A stretch of DNA of 64,000 nucleotides from Actinomycetales bacterium (lineage in GTDB: Bacteria > Actinomycetota > Actinomycetes > S36-B12). Positions 35,973 to 44,192 of this stretch are shown here, one piece after another. The notes beneath the pieces were generated by a model. It was not told the DNA's origin and made no database searches. It was given only the letters and a program-made list of their open reading frames with translations. Each line of letters starts with the position of its first letter. Position 1 is the stretch's first letter. Where the stretch lies: NCBI GenBank assembly GCA_016125355.1, contig WGLX01000004.1:48287-112286 (forward strand). The letters are read 5' to 3'. A program made the translations under genes and the position numbers.

Positions 35973-37526
35973 CTACTGGGCGCGCGGGAAGGGCAAGGGC
36001 TCGGCGCGCAGTTGGGTGCTGGGCACCCAGCGGATGGCCACCGACTGGTCCGGAAGGGCAGCCTTGAGCAGCGCATCGAGGTCGGTCACGTCCGGGGGCG
36101 CCGCACTGACGATGGTCACGCTGACCTGCCCGTTCACGGCGTCGGCTCCGAGGACCGAGACGCCGACTTGCGACTGCGCCCACTGCCGCGTCGTCTGCTC
36201 CGCCACCGTCGCGGCATCGGTCGCCTCCACGGGCGGCGGCGCGGCCTCCATCGTCCAGGCGAGGCTGACCGTCGGCGCCTGGCCGAGAGCCTCGGCGAGC
36301 GCGCGCTCCAGGGGACCGGCATCGCCCGGCGGCTCAGGGCCCACGGTGTCCACGACCAGGGAGCCCCCCGAGTACGACAGTCCGTTGAGGTGGAGGCCCT
36401 GCGGCTTCAGCCACGCCTCCACGATCGGCCGGGCCTCATCCAACGGCAGCACGACGGGCTGCGGCTCCTGGGCGTCACCGTCGCGCACGGGCGTCCAGCG
36501 GACGGACACCGGGGTCGCGCGGCCCAGCACGCTCGCGAGCGCCTCCGAGAGTCCCTGCGTGGGCGGCGTCTGAGTCGGGCCCGAGACGTTGACCTCGATC
36601 GTGTCGCCCACGAGGCGCACGGTGCCGAGCTCATCCGGCGCGGCCGCCTCCAGCCACGTCTGCGCCGCCTCGGTGGCGGCGCGCAGGGTCTTCGCGTCAT
36701 TGGCGGTGTGCACGAACCGCTGCGTGAGCACGGCGCCGACGACGGCCACCGGGATGACGATCAGCACCAGCGCCAGCGTGATCTTCGACCGACCGCGGCG
36801 GCGCACGCGCTCGGGCACGAAGCCGGTCACCAGGAAGACGATCGCAGCGGCGAGCATGATGCCGAACAGGTTGGCGGCGAAGAGCAGCGCGGCGCCGCGC
36901 GCCAGGTCGGGCTGGTCACGGCCGAGGAGGACACCGACGGCCGCCAGCGGTGGGACGAGGGCCACCGCGACCGCCACTCCGGGCAGGGCGCCGGACACGT
37001 CACGTCGCACCGTCGCGAAGGCCCCCGCCGTTCCCGCCGCGAGGGCGATCACCAGGTCGCGGATGTCGGGGCTGGAGCGCGCCAGCACCTCGATGGGGAC
37101 GCCCGCGACGGCGACCGGGATGAACCGAGCCAGTGCCCAGGCCAGTGCGATGGATCCCACGATCGAGACCAGCACGTAGAGGCCACTGGTGAGCAGCCGC
37201 CCGCCCCAGCCCATCACGATCGAGGCAGACATGCCGAGGATCGGGGCCATCAGCGGGGCGATCATCATGGCGCCGATGACGACGGCGCTGGAGCTCTGCA
37301 GGAGTCCCATGGTCGCGATGACGACGGACAGCACGAGCATCAAGGCGTACCGGTTGCGCGTGTGGTGACCCGGCCGCAGGAGCAGCGCATCCATGGCGGA
37401 GCGTCGGTCCTCCGGCGAGAGCTGCATTCGGCGGATGAGCCGGTGGCCGGCCGCCTGATCCGGGCTCGCCGAAACGCTGCTCGTCGCCCCGCTCACCCTT
37501 GCATGATGCCGCGTCGCCGACCGCAT
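35973..37526 (-). CDS. DUF389/TIGR00341-type membrane protein
   Basis: A 517-aa protein. Its N-terminal half (about 55-260) carries helices with the DUF389 pattern: SSSAVVIGAMMIAPLMAPILGMSASIV and the AATVRRDVSGALPGVAVAVALVPPLAAVGV region. The C-terminal half (about 260-517) is soluble and contains BON-like alpha/beta repeats (LVGDTIEVNVSGP, LNGLSYSGGSLVVDTVGP, VSVTIVSAAPPDV). The function is unknown. The start is uncertain; 37526 follows the alkane monooxygenase stop by 31 nt. Confidence 0.7.
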   Translation of the reverse strand: MRSATRHHARVSGATSSVSASPDQAAGHRLIRRMQLSPEDRRSAMDALLLRPGHHTRNRYALMLVLSVVIATMGLLQSSSAVVIGAMMIAPLMAPILGMSASIVMGWGGRLLTSGLYVLVSIVGSIALAWALARFIPVAVAGVPIEVLARSSPDIRDLVIALAAGTAGAFATVRRDVSGALPGVAVAVALVPPLAAVGVLLGRDQPDLARGAALLFAANLFGIMLAAAIVFLVTGFVPERVRRRGRSKITLALVLIVIPVAVVGAVLTQRFVHTANDAKTLRAATEAAQTWLEAAAPDELGTVRLVGDTIEVNVSGPTQTPPTQGLSEALASVLGRATPVSVRWTPVRDGDAQEPQPVVLPLDEARPIVEAWLKPQGLHLNGLSYSGGSLVVDTVGPEPPGDAGPLERALAEALGQAPTVSLAWTMEAAPPPVEATDAATVAEQTTRQWAQSQVGVSVLGADAVNGQVSVTIVSAAPPDVTDLDALLKAALPDQSVAIRWVPSTQLRAEPLPFPRAQ

Positions 37527-37557
37527 TCCCGGGACCCGGGGGCGGCGGGTGCGCCGT

Positions 37558-39003
37558 TCAGGCGGACGCGATGGCCTCGGGCGCGAAGTCGGCCTTCTGC
37601 CGGACCCCGCAATCCGGGCACTCCCAGTCGTCGGGGACCGTCGCCCACGCCGTGCCGGGTGGGAAGCCCTCGCGCGGCGCCCCTGCCCGCTCGACATACA
37701 GGTAGCCGCATCCCGGACAGCGCCAGCCGAGCACCGCCGAATCCGTCGTCGTCGGCGTCACGCCGGACCACGACATCGGTTCGGGGGCGACCGGCCGGGT
37801 GGGAGGCACACCATCGACGGGAGGGGGATAACGCCGCAGCATCGCCGTGCGGCGCGAGGGCTGGATGTTGGCCCGGCCGATGTCGCCGTCGTAGTGCGCG
37901 CGCACCCGCGGGTCCATGATCCGGCTCCACAACGGCGGCACGAGCGCGACGAGGATCATGCCCGCGTATCCGGTGGGCAGCTGCGGCGCATCGGGGTAGT
38001 CGCGGAGCGCCTGGTAGCGGCGGGTCGGGTTCGCGTGGTGGTCGCTGTGCCGCTGGAGGTGGTACAGCAGCACGTTCGTGGCGATCTGGTTGGCATTCCA
38101 GCTGTGCCGAGGCTCGACGCGCTCATAGCGCTCGCGACCCGGCGCGCCGACGCGCTCGCGGAGCAGGCCGTAGTGCTCGAGGTAGTTGACGAGCTCGAGC
38201 AGGGAGAACGCGATCACCGCCTGCAGCACCAGGTAGGGCAGCATGGCCGGCCCTTGCCACACCAGGACGACTCCCCACAGCAGCACCGACAGCAGCCAGG
38301 CGTTCAGCACGTCGTTGCCGAGGCGCCACGGACCTTGCTCGCGGCGCGCGTAGCGGGTGCGCTCCAGGCGCCAGGCGCTGCGCAGAGAGCCGAGCACTGT
38401 GCGCGGCCAGAACCGGTAGAAGCTCTCCCCGACCCTGGCACTCGCCGGATCCTCGGGCGTGGCCACCCGGACGTGATGACCCCGGTTGTGCTCGATCTGG
38501 AAGTGGCCGTAGAAGGCGGGCGCCAGGGCGATCTTGCCGAACCACTTCTCGACGCTGTCGCGCTTGTGGCCCAGCTCATGGGCCGTGGCGATGCCGATGC
38601 CGCCGATGAATCCGATCGTGACCGCGAGGCCGATGCGGTCGATGGTCGTCAGGTCCCACGTGGCGATCGCCCAGAACACGGTGAGGAAGCCGCCGTACTG
38701 CAGTGGGAGGAACAGGTAGGTGAGCCAGCGGTAGTAGCGGTCGGCCTCCAGGGCCGCGATGACGTCGTCGGGGGGATTCGAGTCGTCACGGCCCACGGCG
38801 AGGTCGACGACCGGGACCAGTCCGAGGACGAAGAGCGGTCCGAGCCACAGCCACACGGCCCACCCGGTGGCGGCGTAGGCGCCGAGGGCGATGAAGGCCA
38901 GTGACGGGATGAGTAGGCCGAACAGCCACAGGTAACGCTTGCGGTCCCGCCACGGGCCAGGCGCAGCCGCCTCGTCAGGCGACGCTCGTCGAGCGCCCGT
39001 CAT
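37558..39003 (-). CDS. alkB: Alkane 1-monooxygenase-rubredoxin fusion (AlkB-Rub)
   Basis: A 481-aa membrane di-iron hydroxylase fused to rubredoxin. His boxes: HELGHK (142-147), EHNRGHH (171-177) and LQRHSDHH (316-323); NYLEHYGL (273-280) is the AlkB-specific signature. At the C-terminus, CPGCG (C429, C432) and CPDCG (C462, C465) form the rubredoxin Fe-Cys4 site. AlkB hydroxylates medium- or long-chain n-alkanes terminally, with rubredoxin delivering electrons. Such fusions are known in several actinomycetes. No rubredoxin reductase gene is adjacent, so electrons must come from elsewhere. Confidence 0.92.
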   Translation of the reverse strand: MTGARRASPDEAAAPGPWRDRKRYLWLFGLLIPSLAFIALGAYAATGWAVWLWLGPLFVLGLVPVVDLAVGRDDSNPPDDVIAALEADRYYRWLTYLFLPLQYGGFLTVFWAIATWDLTTIDRIGLAVTIGFIGGIGIATAHELGHKRDSVEKWFGKIALAPAFYGHFQIEHNRGHHVRVATPEDPASARVGESFYRFWPRTVLGSLRSAWRLERTRYARREQGPWRLGNDVLNAWLLSVLLWGVVLVWQGPAMLPYLVLQAVIAFSLLELVNYLEHYGLLRERVGAPGRERYERVEPRHSWNANQIATNVLLYHLQRHSDHHANPTRRYQALRDYPDAPQLPTGYAGMILVALVPPLWSRIMDPRVRAHYDGDIGRANIQPSRRTAMLRRYPPPVDGVPPTRPVAPEPMSWSGVTPTTTDSAVLGWRCPGCGYLYVERAGAPREGFPPGTAWATVPDDWECPDCGVRQKADFAPEAIASA

Positions 39004-39126
39004 CCCGCCTCCCGCGTATCCGTGCGATCACGTCGAGTGTGCGCAGCCACGCCGCGAAAGTAAAGTGCCTGCTGCTGACCGACGTGGACATTCACGGCGT
39101 GTGTCGCTGGGCCAGTGGGGGAGTCG

Positions 39127-39540
39127 ATGAGCACACGGGTGCACGTGGTCGGGGCGGTGATCGTCGACGACGGCCGGGTGCTGTGTGCACAGCGCGGGCC
39201 AGGGAGCGATCTCGCCGGGCTGTGGGAGTTCCCCGGCGGCAAGGTGGAGGACGGGGAGTCGCTGCCAGCCGCCCTCCAACGCGAGATCGAGGAGGAGCTG
39301 GGCTGCTCCGTGGCCGTCGGCACGGAGGTCACGACCACCACCCACATGTACCCGGCTGTCGCCGTCACGCTGACGACCTTCTACTGCACGCTTACTGCGG
39401 GAACGCCCCGACCGCACGAGCACGCAGCCATCCGATGGCTGAGACCCGCTGAGCTCCACGAACTGGAGTGGGCGCCCGCCGATCTGCCGGCCGTGGCGCT
39501 GGTTGCATCGACGGTGGCGAGCCCCGGGCATCACGCCTAG
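39127..39540 (+). CDS. MutT/Nudix (deoxy)nucleoside triphosphate pyrophosphohydrolase
   Basis: A 137-aa Nudix protein with the complete box GGKVEDGESLPAALQREIEEELG at residues 37-59 (pattern G-x5-E-x7-RE-x2-EE-x-G). The length and the WEFPGGKV start fit MutT-type 8-oxo-dGTP or CTP pyrophosphohydrolases. The ATG at 39127 follows a GTGGGGGAG site. It is divergent from alkB and precedes the alkylsulfatase by 50 nt. Confidence 0.85.
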   Translation: MSTRVHVVGAVIVDDGRVLCAQRGPGSDLAGLWEFPGGKVEDGESLPAALQREIEEELGCSVAVGTEVTTTTHMYPAVAVTLTTFYCTLTAGTPRPHEHAAIRWLRPAELHELEWAPADLPAVALVASTVASPGHHA

Positions 39541-39590
39541 GCTCACCGAGCCGTCCCGTCTCAAGGACGGCCTGCCCCGGAGGATCCACC

Positions 39591-41582
39591 ATGACCCACG
39601 AACACTTCCACGCACTGGGCAAGCAGCCGTCCGCCACGACCGTGGCGGCCCAGGCTGCGGCGCGAACCCGCCTCCCGTTCGAGGACGAGCGCGACTTCGA
39701 GGAGGCCCACCGTGGCTTCATCGCCGCTCCCCCGTACCGGCAGATCATGGCCGCGGCAGGACACGTCGCCTGGAACATGGGCGCCTACGACTTCCTGCTG
39801 TCCGGCGAGGACTTCGACTCGATCCACCCGTCGCTCCAGCGACAGGCCATCCTCAACATGGAGTACGGCCTTTTCGAGGTGGTCCCGGGTCACATTTACC
39901 AGGTCCGCGGATTCGACCTCGCCAACATCTCGTTCATCCGATCGGACAGCGGCTGGATCGTGTTCGACCCGCTGACCGCCTCGGAGACGGCCGCGGCGGC
40001 CCTGGCCCTCGTGAACGAGCACCTCGGGGAGCGCCCCGTGGTTGCGGTCGTCTACTCGCACTCGCATGGTGACCACTTCGCGGGCGCGCATGGGGTCGTC
40101 GATGTCGCCGACGTGCGCTCCGGGAAGGTGCCCGTGATCGCCCCGGTCGGGTTCCTGGAGCATGCCGTGGCCGAGAACGTCTACGCCGGCAATGCCATGA
40201 ACCGCCGGATGTTCTACCAGTACGGATCCCTGCTGGACCGCAGCCCGTTCGGCCACGTCGACCAGGCGATCGGCAAGGGCGTCGCCGCAGGCACGGCCGG
40301 GCTCATCCCTCCGACCGTCGACATCGTCGACGACATCGAGGAGCTCACCGTAGACGGCGTGCGGATGGTCTTCCAGAACACCCCCGGCACCGAGGCACCC
40401 GCGGAGATGAACACCTGGTTCCCGGACCTCAAGGCCTTCTGGGCTGCCGAGAACATCGTGGCGACGATCCACAACATCTACACGCTGCGCGGCGCCCTCG
40501 TCCGCGACCCGCTGGAGTGGTCCCGGCAGATCAACAAGGCGCTGTACCTCTTCGGGCGGGACGCCGAGGTGATGTTCGCGTCGCACTCCTGGCCCCGGTG
40601 GGGCAACGACCGCATCCAGGAGGTGATGCGCACCCAGCGCGATGCGTACGCACACCTCAACAACGGCGTCATGCACCTGGCGAACCAGGGCGTGACCATC
40701 AACGAGATCCACCGGGTCTACCGGGTGCCCGAGGCCCTTGAGCGCCAGTGGGCCGCGCGCAGCTACCACGGCAGCGTGGAGCACAACTCGCGCGCGGTCA
40801 TCAACCGCTATCTCGGGTACTGGGACGGCAATCCGGCCACCCTCATCCCGCTGACTCCCCGGGAGTCGGCCCCGCTCTACGTCGAGATGATGGGCGGATC
40901 CGCTGCGATCATCGCCCGGGCCGAGCACCTGATGGCCGACGGGGAGTACCTGCTGGCCATCGAGATCCTGAACAGGCTCGTCTACGGCGAACCCGACAAC
41001 GAGGCCGGGCGGCATCTGCTCGCCGATGCCTTCGAGCAGGTCGGCTACCAGCAGGAGAGCCCCAGCGTCCGCAACAGCTTCCTGGCGGCCGCCCTCGAGC
41101 TCCGTTCCGGCATCCCGAGCGGCACCGCGCCGAAGAGCACAGGGCCCGACATGGTTCGCGCCCTGAGCACCCTGCAGTTCCTCGACTACCTCGGCATCCG
41201 CCTCGACAGCGAGAAGCTCGGCGAGGCTGCCTTCGTCGTCAACCTCGTGACCCCCGACACGGACGAGTCCTTCGTCGTCGAACTCAGCAACGGGGCGCTG
41301 ACCAGCCTGCTGGGATTCCTCGCGGATGAGCCGGACCTCACCCTCACGATCAACCGCTCCGACCTCGAGGACGCGATGATCGGCACGCGGCCTCTGCAGG
41401 AGCAGGTCGCCGACGGCACGGCAGCGCTCGCCGGCGACGCGTCCGTCCTCATGACGCTGGCCGGAGCACTCACCTCGTTCGAGCCGACGTTCGCGATCAT
41501 GCCGGGCACCACCTCCTCGGCGACAGCCGTCCCGGCCGACGCCTTCGCCTACCGCGATCTCGCGGACAGCAGTGGCGGCTGA
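39591..41582 (+). CDS. SdsA1-type alkylsulfatase (metallo-beta-lactamase fold with SCP2-like C-terminus)
   Basis: A 663-aa protein with an MBL domain, zinc-site HSHGDH (157-162), WFPDLKAFWAAENI and FASHSWPRWG motifs of the SdsA family. A central dimerisation domain (about 395-540) and a C-terminal SCP2-like lipid-binding domain (about 545-663) follow. Known relatives hydrolyse primary alkyl sulfates to sulfate and alcohol. No signal peptide is visible, so it appears cytoplasmic. The start at 39591 is preferred over upstream alternatives (GGAGGATCC site). The alcohol produced might feed the dehydrogenase at 42357; this is an inference. Confidence 0.85.
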   Translation: MTHEHFHALGKQPSATTVAAQAAARTRLPFEDERDFEEAHRGFIAAPPYRQIMAAAGHVAWNMGAYDFLLSGEDFDSIHPSLQRQAILNMEYGLFEVVPGHIYQVRGFDLANISFIRSDSGWIVFDPLTASETAAAALALVNEHLGERPVVAVVYSHSHGDHFAGAHGVVDVADVRSGKVPVIAPVGFLEHAVAENVYAGNAMNRRMFYQYGSLLDRSPFGHVDQAIGKGVAAGTAGLIPPTVDIVDDIEELTVDGVRMVFQNTPGTEAPAEMNTWFPDLKAFWAAENIVATIHNIYTLRGALVRDPLEWSRQINKALYLFGRDAEVMFASHSWPRWGNDRIQEVMRTQRDAYAHLNNGVMHLANQGVTINEIHRVYRVPEALERQWAARSYHGSVEHNSRAVINRYLGYWDGNPATLIPLTPRESAPLYVEMMGGSAAIIARAEHLMADGEYLLAIEILNRLVYGEPDNEAGRHLLADAFEQVGYQQESPSVRNSFLAAALELRSGIPSGTAPKSTGPDMVRALSTLQFLDYLGIRLDSEKLGEAAFVVNLVTPDTDESFVVELSNGALTSLLGFLADEPDLTLTINRSDLEDAMIGTRPLQEQVADGTAALAGDASVLMTLAGALTSFEPTFAIMPGTTSSATAVPADAFAYRDLADSSGG

Positions 41583-41597
41583 GTTCGGCGATCGGCG

Positions 41598-42263
41598 CTA
41601 GTCGAGGCCGTCCGCGGCAGCGCGGGCGAGGCCGTTGATGATCAGGTCGAGCCCGAACTCGAAGGAGACTCCGAAGGCGTATCCCGGCTGGAGCACGTGC
41701 TCGAAGGCGAAGGCGGCCAGCGTCGGGTACAGGGTCGTGTCGAAGCCCTCGGCGATCTGGCGCGTCTGCTCGGCGAAGCCCTCCTCGTCGAAGGACGGCA
41801 GCGTGGCCTCCTCGAACGCGAAGCCGAAGATGTAGCTGTCGAGGACGGCGTACGCGTGCGCGGTCAGCTGCCAGCTGAGCCCACCCCGCCGAAGGCAGGC
41901 GAGCACGGCCTCGTGGTGGTGCAGGTTCGCCGGGCCGGGGGACGTCCTCGACTCCATCAGCGGCGCTGCCCAGGGGTGCCGATTGAGGACCCGCCGCGCG
42001 GAGAGGCATCGGGTCCGGATGGCCTCGGTCCACGCCTCATCGGCCGGGGGCAGGTCGATCTCCGCGAAGACCCGGTCCACCATGCCGTCGATGATCGCCT
42101 CCTTCGACGGCACGTAGTGGTAGATCGACATCGGCTTGACGTCGAGCTCCTCGGCCAGTCGGCGGATGGTCAACGACTCGATCCCGATCCGGTCGGCGAG
42201 CGCGAGCGCCCCGTTCAGGACGCGGTCCTCGTTCAGCGGCGGGCGGGCAGCGGTGCTGGTCAT
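41598..42263 (-). CDS. TetR-family transcriptional regulator
   Basis: A 221-aa TetR repressor: N-terminal helix-turn-helix DRIGIESLTIRRLAEELDVKPMSIYHYVPSKEAI and a TetR_C-type ligand domain with WLTAHAYAVLDSYIFGFAFEEATL-like helix. The start at 42263 has an AAGGAG site. It is divergent from the dehydrogenase gene, and the 93-nt gap holds two near-identical GTACTAAGTAC-type palindromes, so it very likely represses both itself and the dehydrogenase. The inducer is unknown. Confidence 0.85.
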   Translation of the reverse strand: MTSTAARPPLNEDRVLNGALALADRIGIESLTIRRLAEELDVKPMSIYHYVPSKEAIIDGMVDRVFAEIDLPPADEAWTEAIRTRCLSARRVLNRHPWAAPLMESRTSPGPANLHHHEAVLACLRRGGLSWQLTAHAYAVLDSYIFGFAFEEATLPSFDEEGFAEQTRQIAEGFDTTLYPTLAAFAFEHVLQPGYAFGVSFEFGLDLIINGLARAAADGLD

Positions 42264-42290
42264 CGGTCTCCTTGGGGTGCGCTTGACCAT

Positions 42291-42303
42291 CGTACTAAGT
42301 ACG
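42291..42303. promoter_or_regulatory. TetR operator copy 1
   Basis: The odd-centred palindrome CGTACTAAGTACG lies 28 nt upstream of the TetR start. A second copy sits 33 nt away in the same divergent gap, with the opposite central base, as expected for operators recognised by a dimeric TetR. Confidence 0.6.
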
Positions 42304-42321
42304 GGTACTGTTCCGCACATC

Positions 42322-42338
42322 GTCGTACTTAGTACGAC
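42322..42338. promoter_or_regulatory. TetR operator copy 2
   Basis: A 17-bp palindrome, GTCGTACTTAGTACGAC, 19 nt upstream of the dehydrogenase start. Only the central base breaks the symmetry. The core is identical to the reverse complement of the copy at 42291-42303. Confidence 0.65.
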
Positions 42339-42356
42339 ACTACTTCAAGGAGAGTC

Positions 42357-43406
42357 ATGTCATCCCCCGCCACCACCGCATCCGCCACTGACCGACCCGC
42401 CACCACGGGACCCACCCGCATGCAGGCCGTGATCGCCCCCCGCTACGGCGGCCCGGACGTCCTCGATCCCGCGGTCCTCGACCTGCCCGCCATCGCGGAC
42501 GACGAGGTCCTCGTCGAGGTGCACGCCGCGGGCGTCGACCGGGGCACGCTGCACCTGCTGACCGGGACGCCGTACGTGGTCCGGGTGCTCGGGTTCGGCC
42601 TCCGGCGCCCGAAGCAGCCCGTTCCCGGACTCGACCTGGCGGGCGTCGTCGTGGCCACAGGATCCGCGGTCACCCGCTTCCAGGTGGGCGATGAGGTGTT
42701 CGGCATCGGGCGGGGCGCCTTCGCCCAGTTCGCCGCGGCGAAGGAGAGCAAGCTCAGCCCCAAGCCGGCCTCGGTGAGCTTCGAGAGCGCGGCCGCCGTC
42801 GCGGTGTCCGGCGCCACGGCACTGCAGTCCGTCACCGACGTGGGCGGGGTGAAGGCGGGCCAGTCCGTCCTGGTCATCGGGGCGTCAGGCGGCGTCGGCT
42901 CCTTCGCCGTGCAGATCGCCGTCGCCCTCGGCGCCCGGGTCACGGGTGTCTCCAGCGCCGCCAAGGCGGACGCTGTTCGCGCCCTCGGCGCCGTCGATGT
43001 CATCGACTATGCGCGAGCCGACTACCTCGATGGCGAGAACCGCTACGACCTGATCATCGACGCGGGTGGCCTCAATCCCGTGCGCCGCCTCCAGCGCGCG
43101 CTCACGGCGACCGGCACCCTCGTCATCGTCGGCGGGGAAGGCGGGGATCGGTGGACCGGCGGCATCGCCCGCAATGCGCGAGCGGCCCTCCTGTCGCGCT
43201 TCTCCCGCCAGCGCCTCACCGCCTTCCTGAGCCGCGAGCACCACGACAGCACCGACCGCCTCGCGCGGCTCCTCGACAGCGGCGCCGTCGCTCCGGTGAT
43301 CGGCAGGGTGCACCCGCTCACCGAGGCCCGGCGGGCCCTCGCCGATCTCGCCTCCGGACGAACGACCGGCAAGACCGTCCTCACCATCCACCCGGCCAAC
43401 GCCTAG
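42357..43406 (+). CDS. Medium-chain NAD(P)-dependent alcohol dehydrogenase/quinone-reductase-like protein
   Basis: A 349-aa MDR protein: N-terminal GroES-like domain (PGLDLAGVVVATGSAVTRFQVGDEVFG) and a Rossmann domain with cofactor motif VIGASGGVGSFAVQIA. No zinc-ligand Cys cluster is visible, which points to a quinone-oxidoreductase-like, zinc-independent enzyme. The ATG at 42357 follows AAGGAGAG. Divergent from TetR and likely repressed by it. DUF4386 gene follows after 30 nt. Confidence 0.8.
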   Translation: MSSPATTASATDRPATTGPTRMQAVIAPRYGGPDVLDPAVLDLPAIADDEVLVEVHAAGVDRGTLHLLTGTPYVVRVLGFGLRRPKQPVPGLDLAGVVVATGSAVTRFQVGDEVFGIGRGAFAQFAAAKESKLSPKPASVSFESAAAVAVSGATALQSVTDVGGVKAGQSVLVIGASGGVGSFAVQIAVALGARVTGVSSAAKADAVRALGAVDVIDYARADYLDGENRYDLIIDAGGLNPVRRLQRALTATGTLVIVGGEGGDRWTGGIARNARAALLSRFSRQRLTAFLSREHHDSTDRLARLLDSGAVAPVIGRVHPLTEARRALADLASGRTTGKTVLTIHPANA

Positions 43407-43436
43407 CGACCACCGCCCTCACCGATAGGAGAAGCC

Positions 43437-44192
43437 ATGTCCCGCACCAGCGTCAGTCCCCGTCATCCGTCCTCCGCTGCGTACCCCGCCCCGGGGTCCC
43501 CGAGCGGGCACACGCGCCGCGTGGCGCGTATCGCCGGAGTGTCCTACCTCGTCATGTTCGTCCTGGCCATCGTGGCGAACTTCCTCGTCGTCGAGGGCCT
43601 GGTGGTGGACGGCGACGCAGCCGCCACCACCGCGAACATCGTCGACGGGCGAGGCCTGTTCCTCGTGGGCGTCCTCGGCTTCGGAGTCATCGTCGTCCTC
43701 GACATCGTGCTGTCGTGGGCGCTCTACGTGGTGTTCCGCCCGGTCGACCGCACGCGCGCGCTGTGGATGGGGGGCCTTCGACTCGCTTACAGCGCCATGC
43801 TCGCGGTCGCCGTCCTGTTCCTCGCCCATGCCTTCGCCACGACGGGTGCAACGGCGCTCGACGCGGCCGGCGCCGACCAGGTGATGGGCGACATCGACAC
43901 CTTCCAGACGATGTGGAAGCTCGGACTGGGGATCTTCGGCCTGCACCTGGTGCTGCTGGGCAGTCTCGTGATCCGCTCGGGCTTCGCCCCCCGCGTGCTC
44001 GGCTGCGTCCTCGTGTTCGCGGGCGTCGCCTACGTCGCCGACACCGCCGCCCGCCTGGTGCTGCCGGACTACGAGTCGGTCGCAGGGCTGTTCCTCGCCC
44101 TGGTGGCGCTGCCGTCGATGGTCGGCGAAGGCTGGCTCGGGTTCTGGCTGCTGCTGTCGCGACGTATCCCGTCGGGCGAGAGCACCCGCTAG
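43437..44192 (+). CDS. DUF4386-type membrane protein
   Basis: A 251-aa membrane protein with about six helices, starting after a Pro-rich cytoplasmic tail (VARIAGVSYLVMFVLAIVANFLV), followed by ANIVDGRGLFLVGVLGF and the GFAPRVLGCVLVFAGVAYVADT region typical of DUF4386. Function unknown. It follows the dehydrogenase by 30 nt, so the TetR-regulated operon may include it. Confidence 0.7.
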   Translation: MSRTSVSPRHPSSAAYPAPGSPSGHTRRVARIAGVSYLVMFVLAIVANFLVVEGLVVDGDAAATTANIVDGRGLFLVGVLGFGVIVVLDIVLSWALYVVFRPVDRTRALWMGGLRLAYSAMLAVAVLFLAHAFATTGATALDAAGADQVMGDIDTFQTMWKLGLGIFGLHLVLLGSLVIRSGFAPRVLGCVLVFAGVAYVADTAARLVLPDYESVAGLFLALVALPSMVGEGWLGFWLLLSRRIPSGESTR

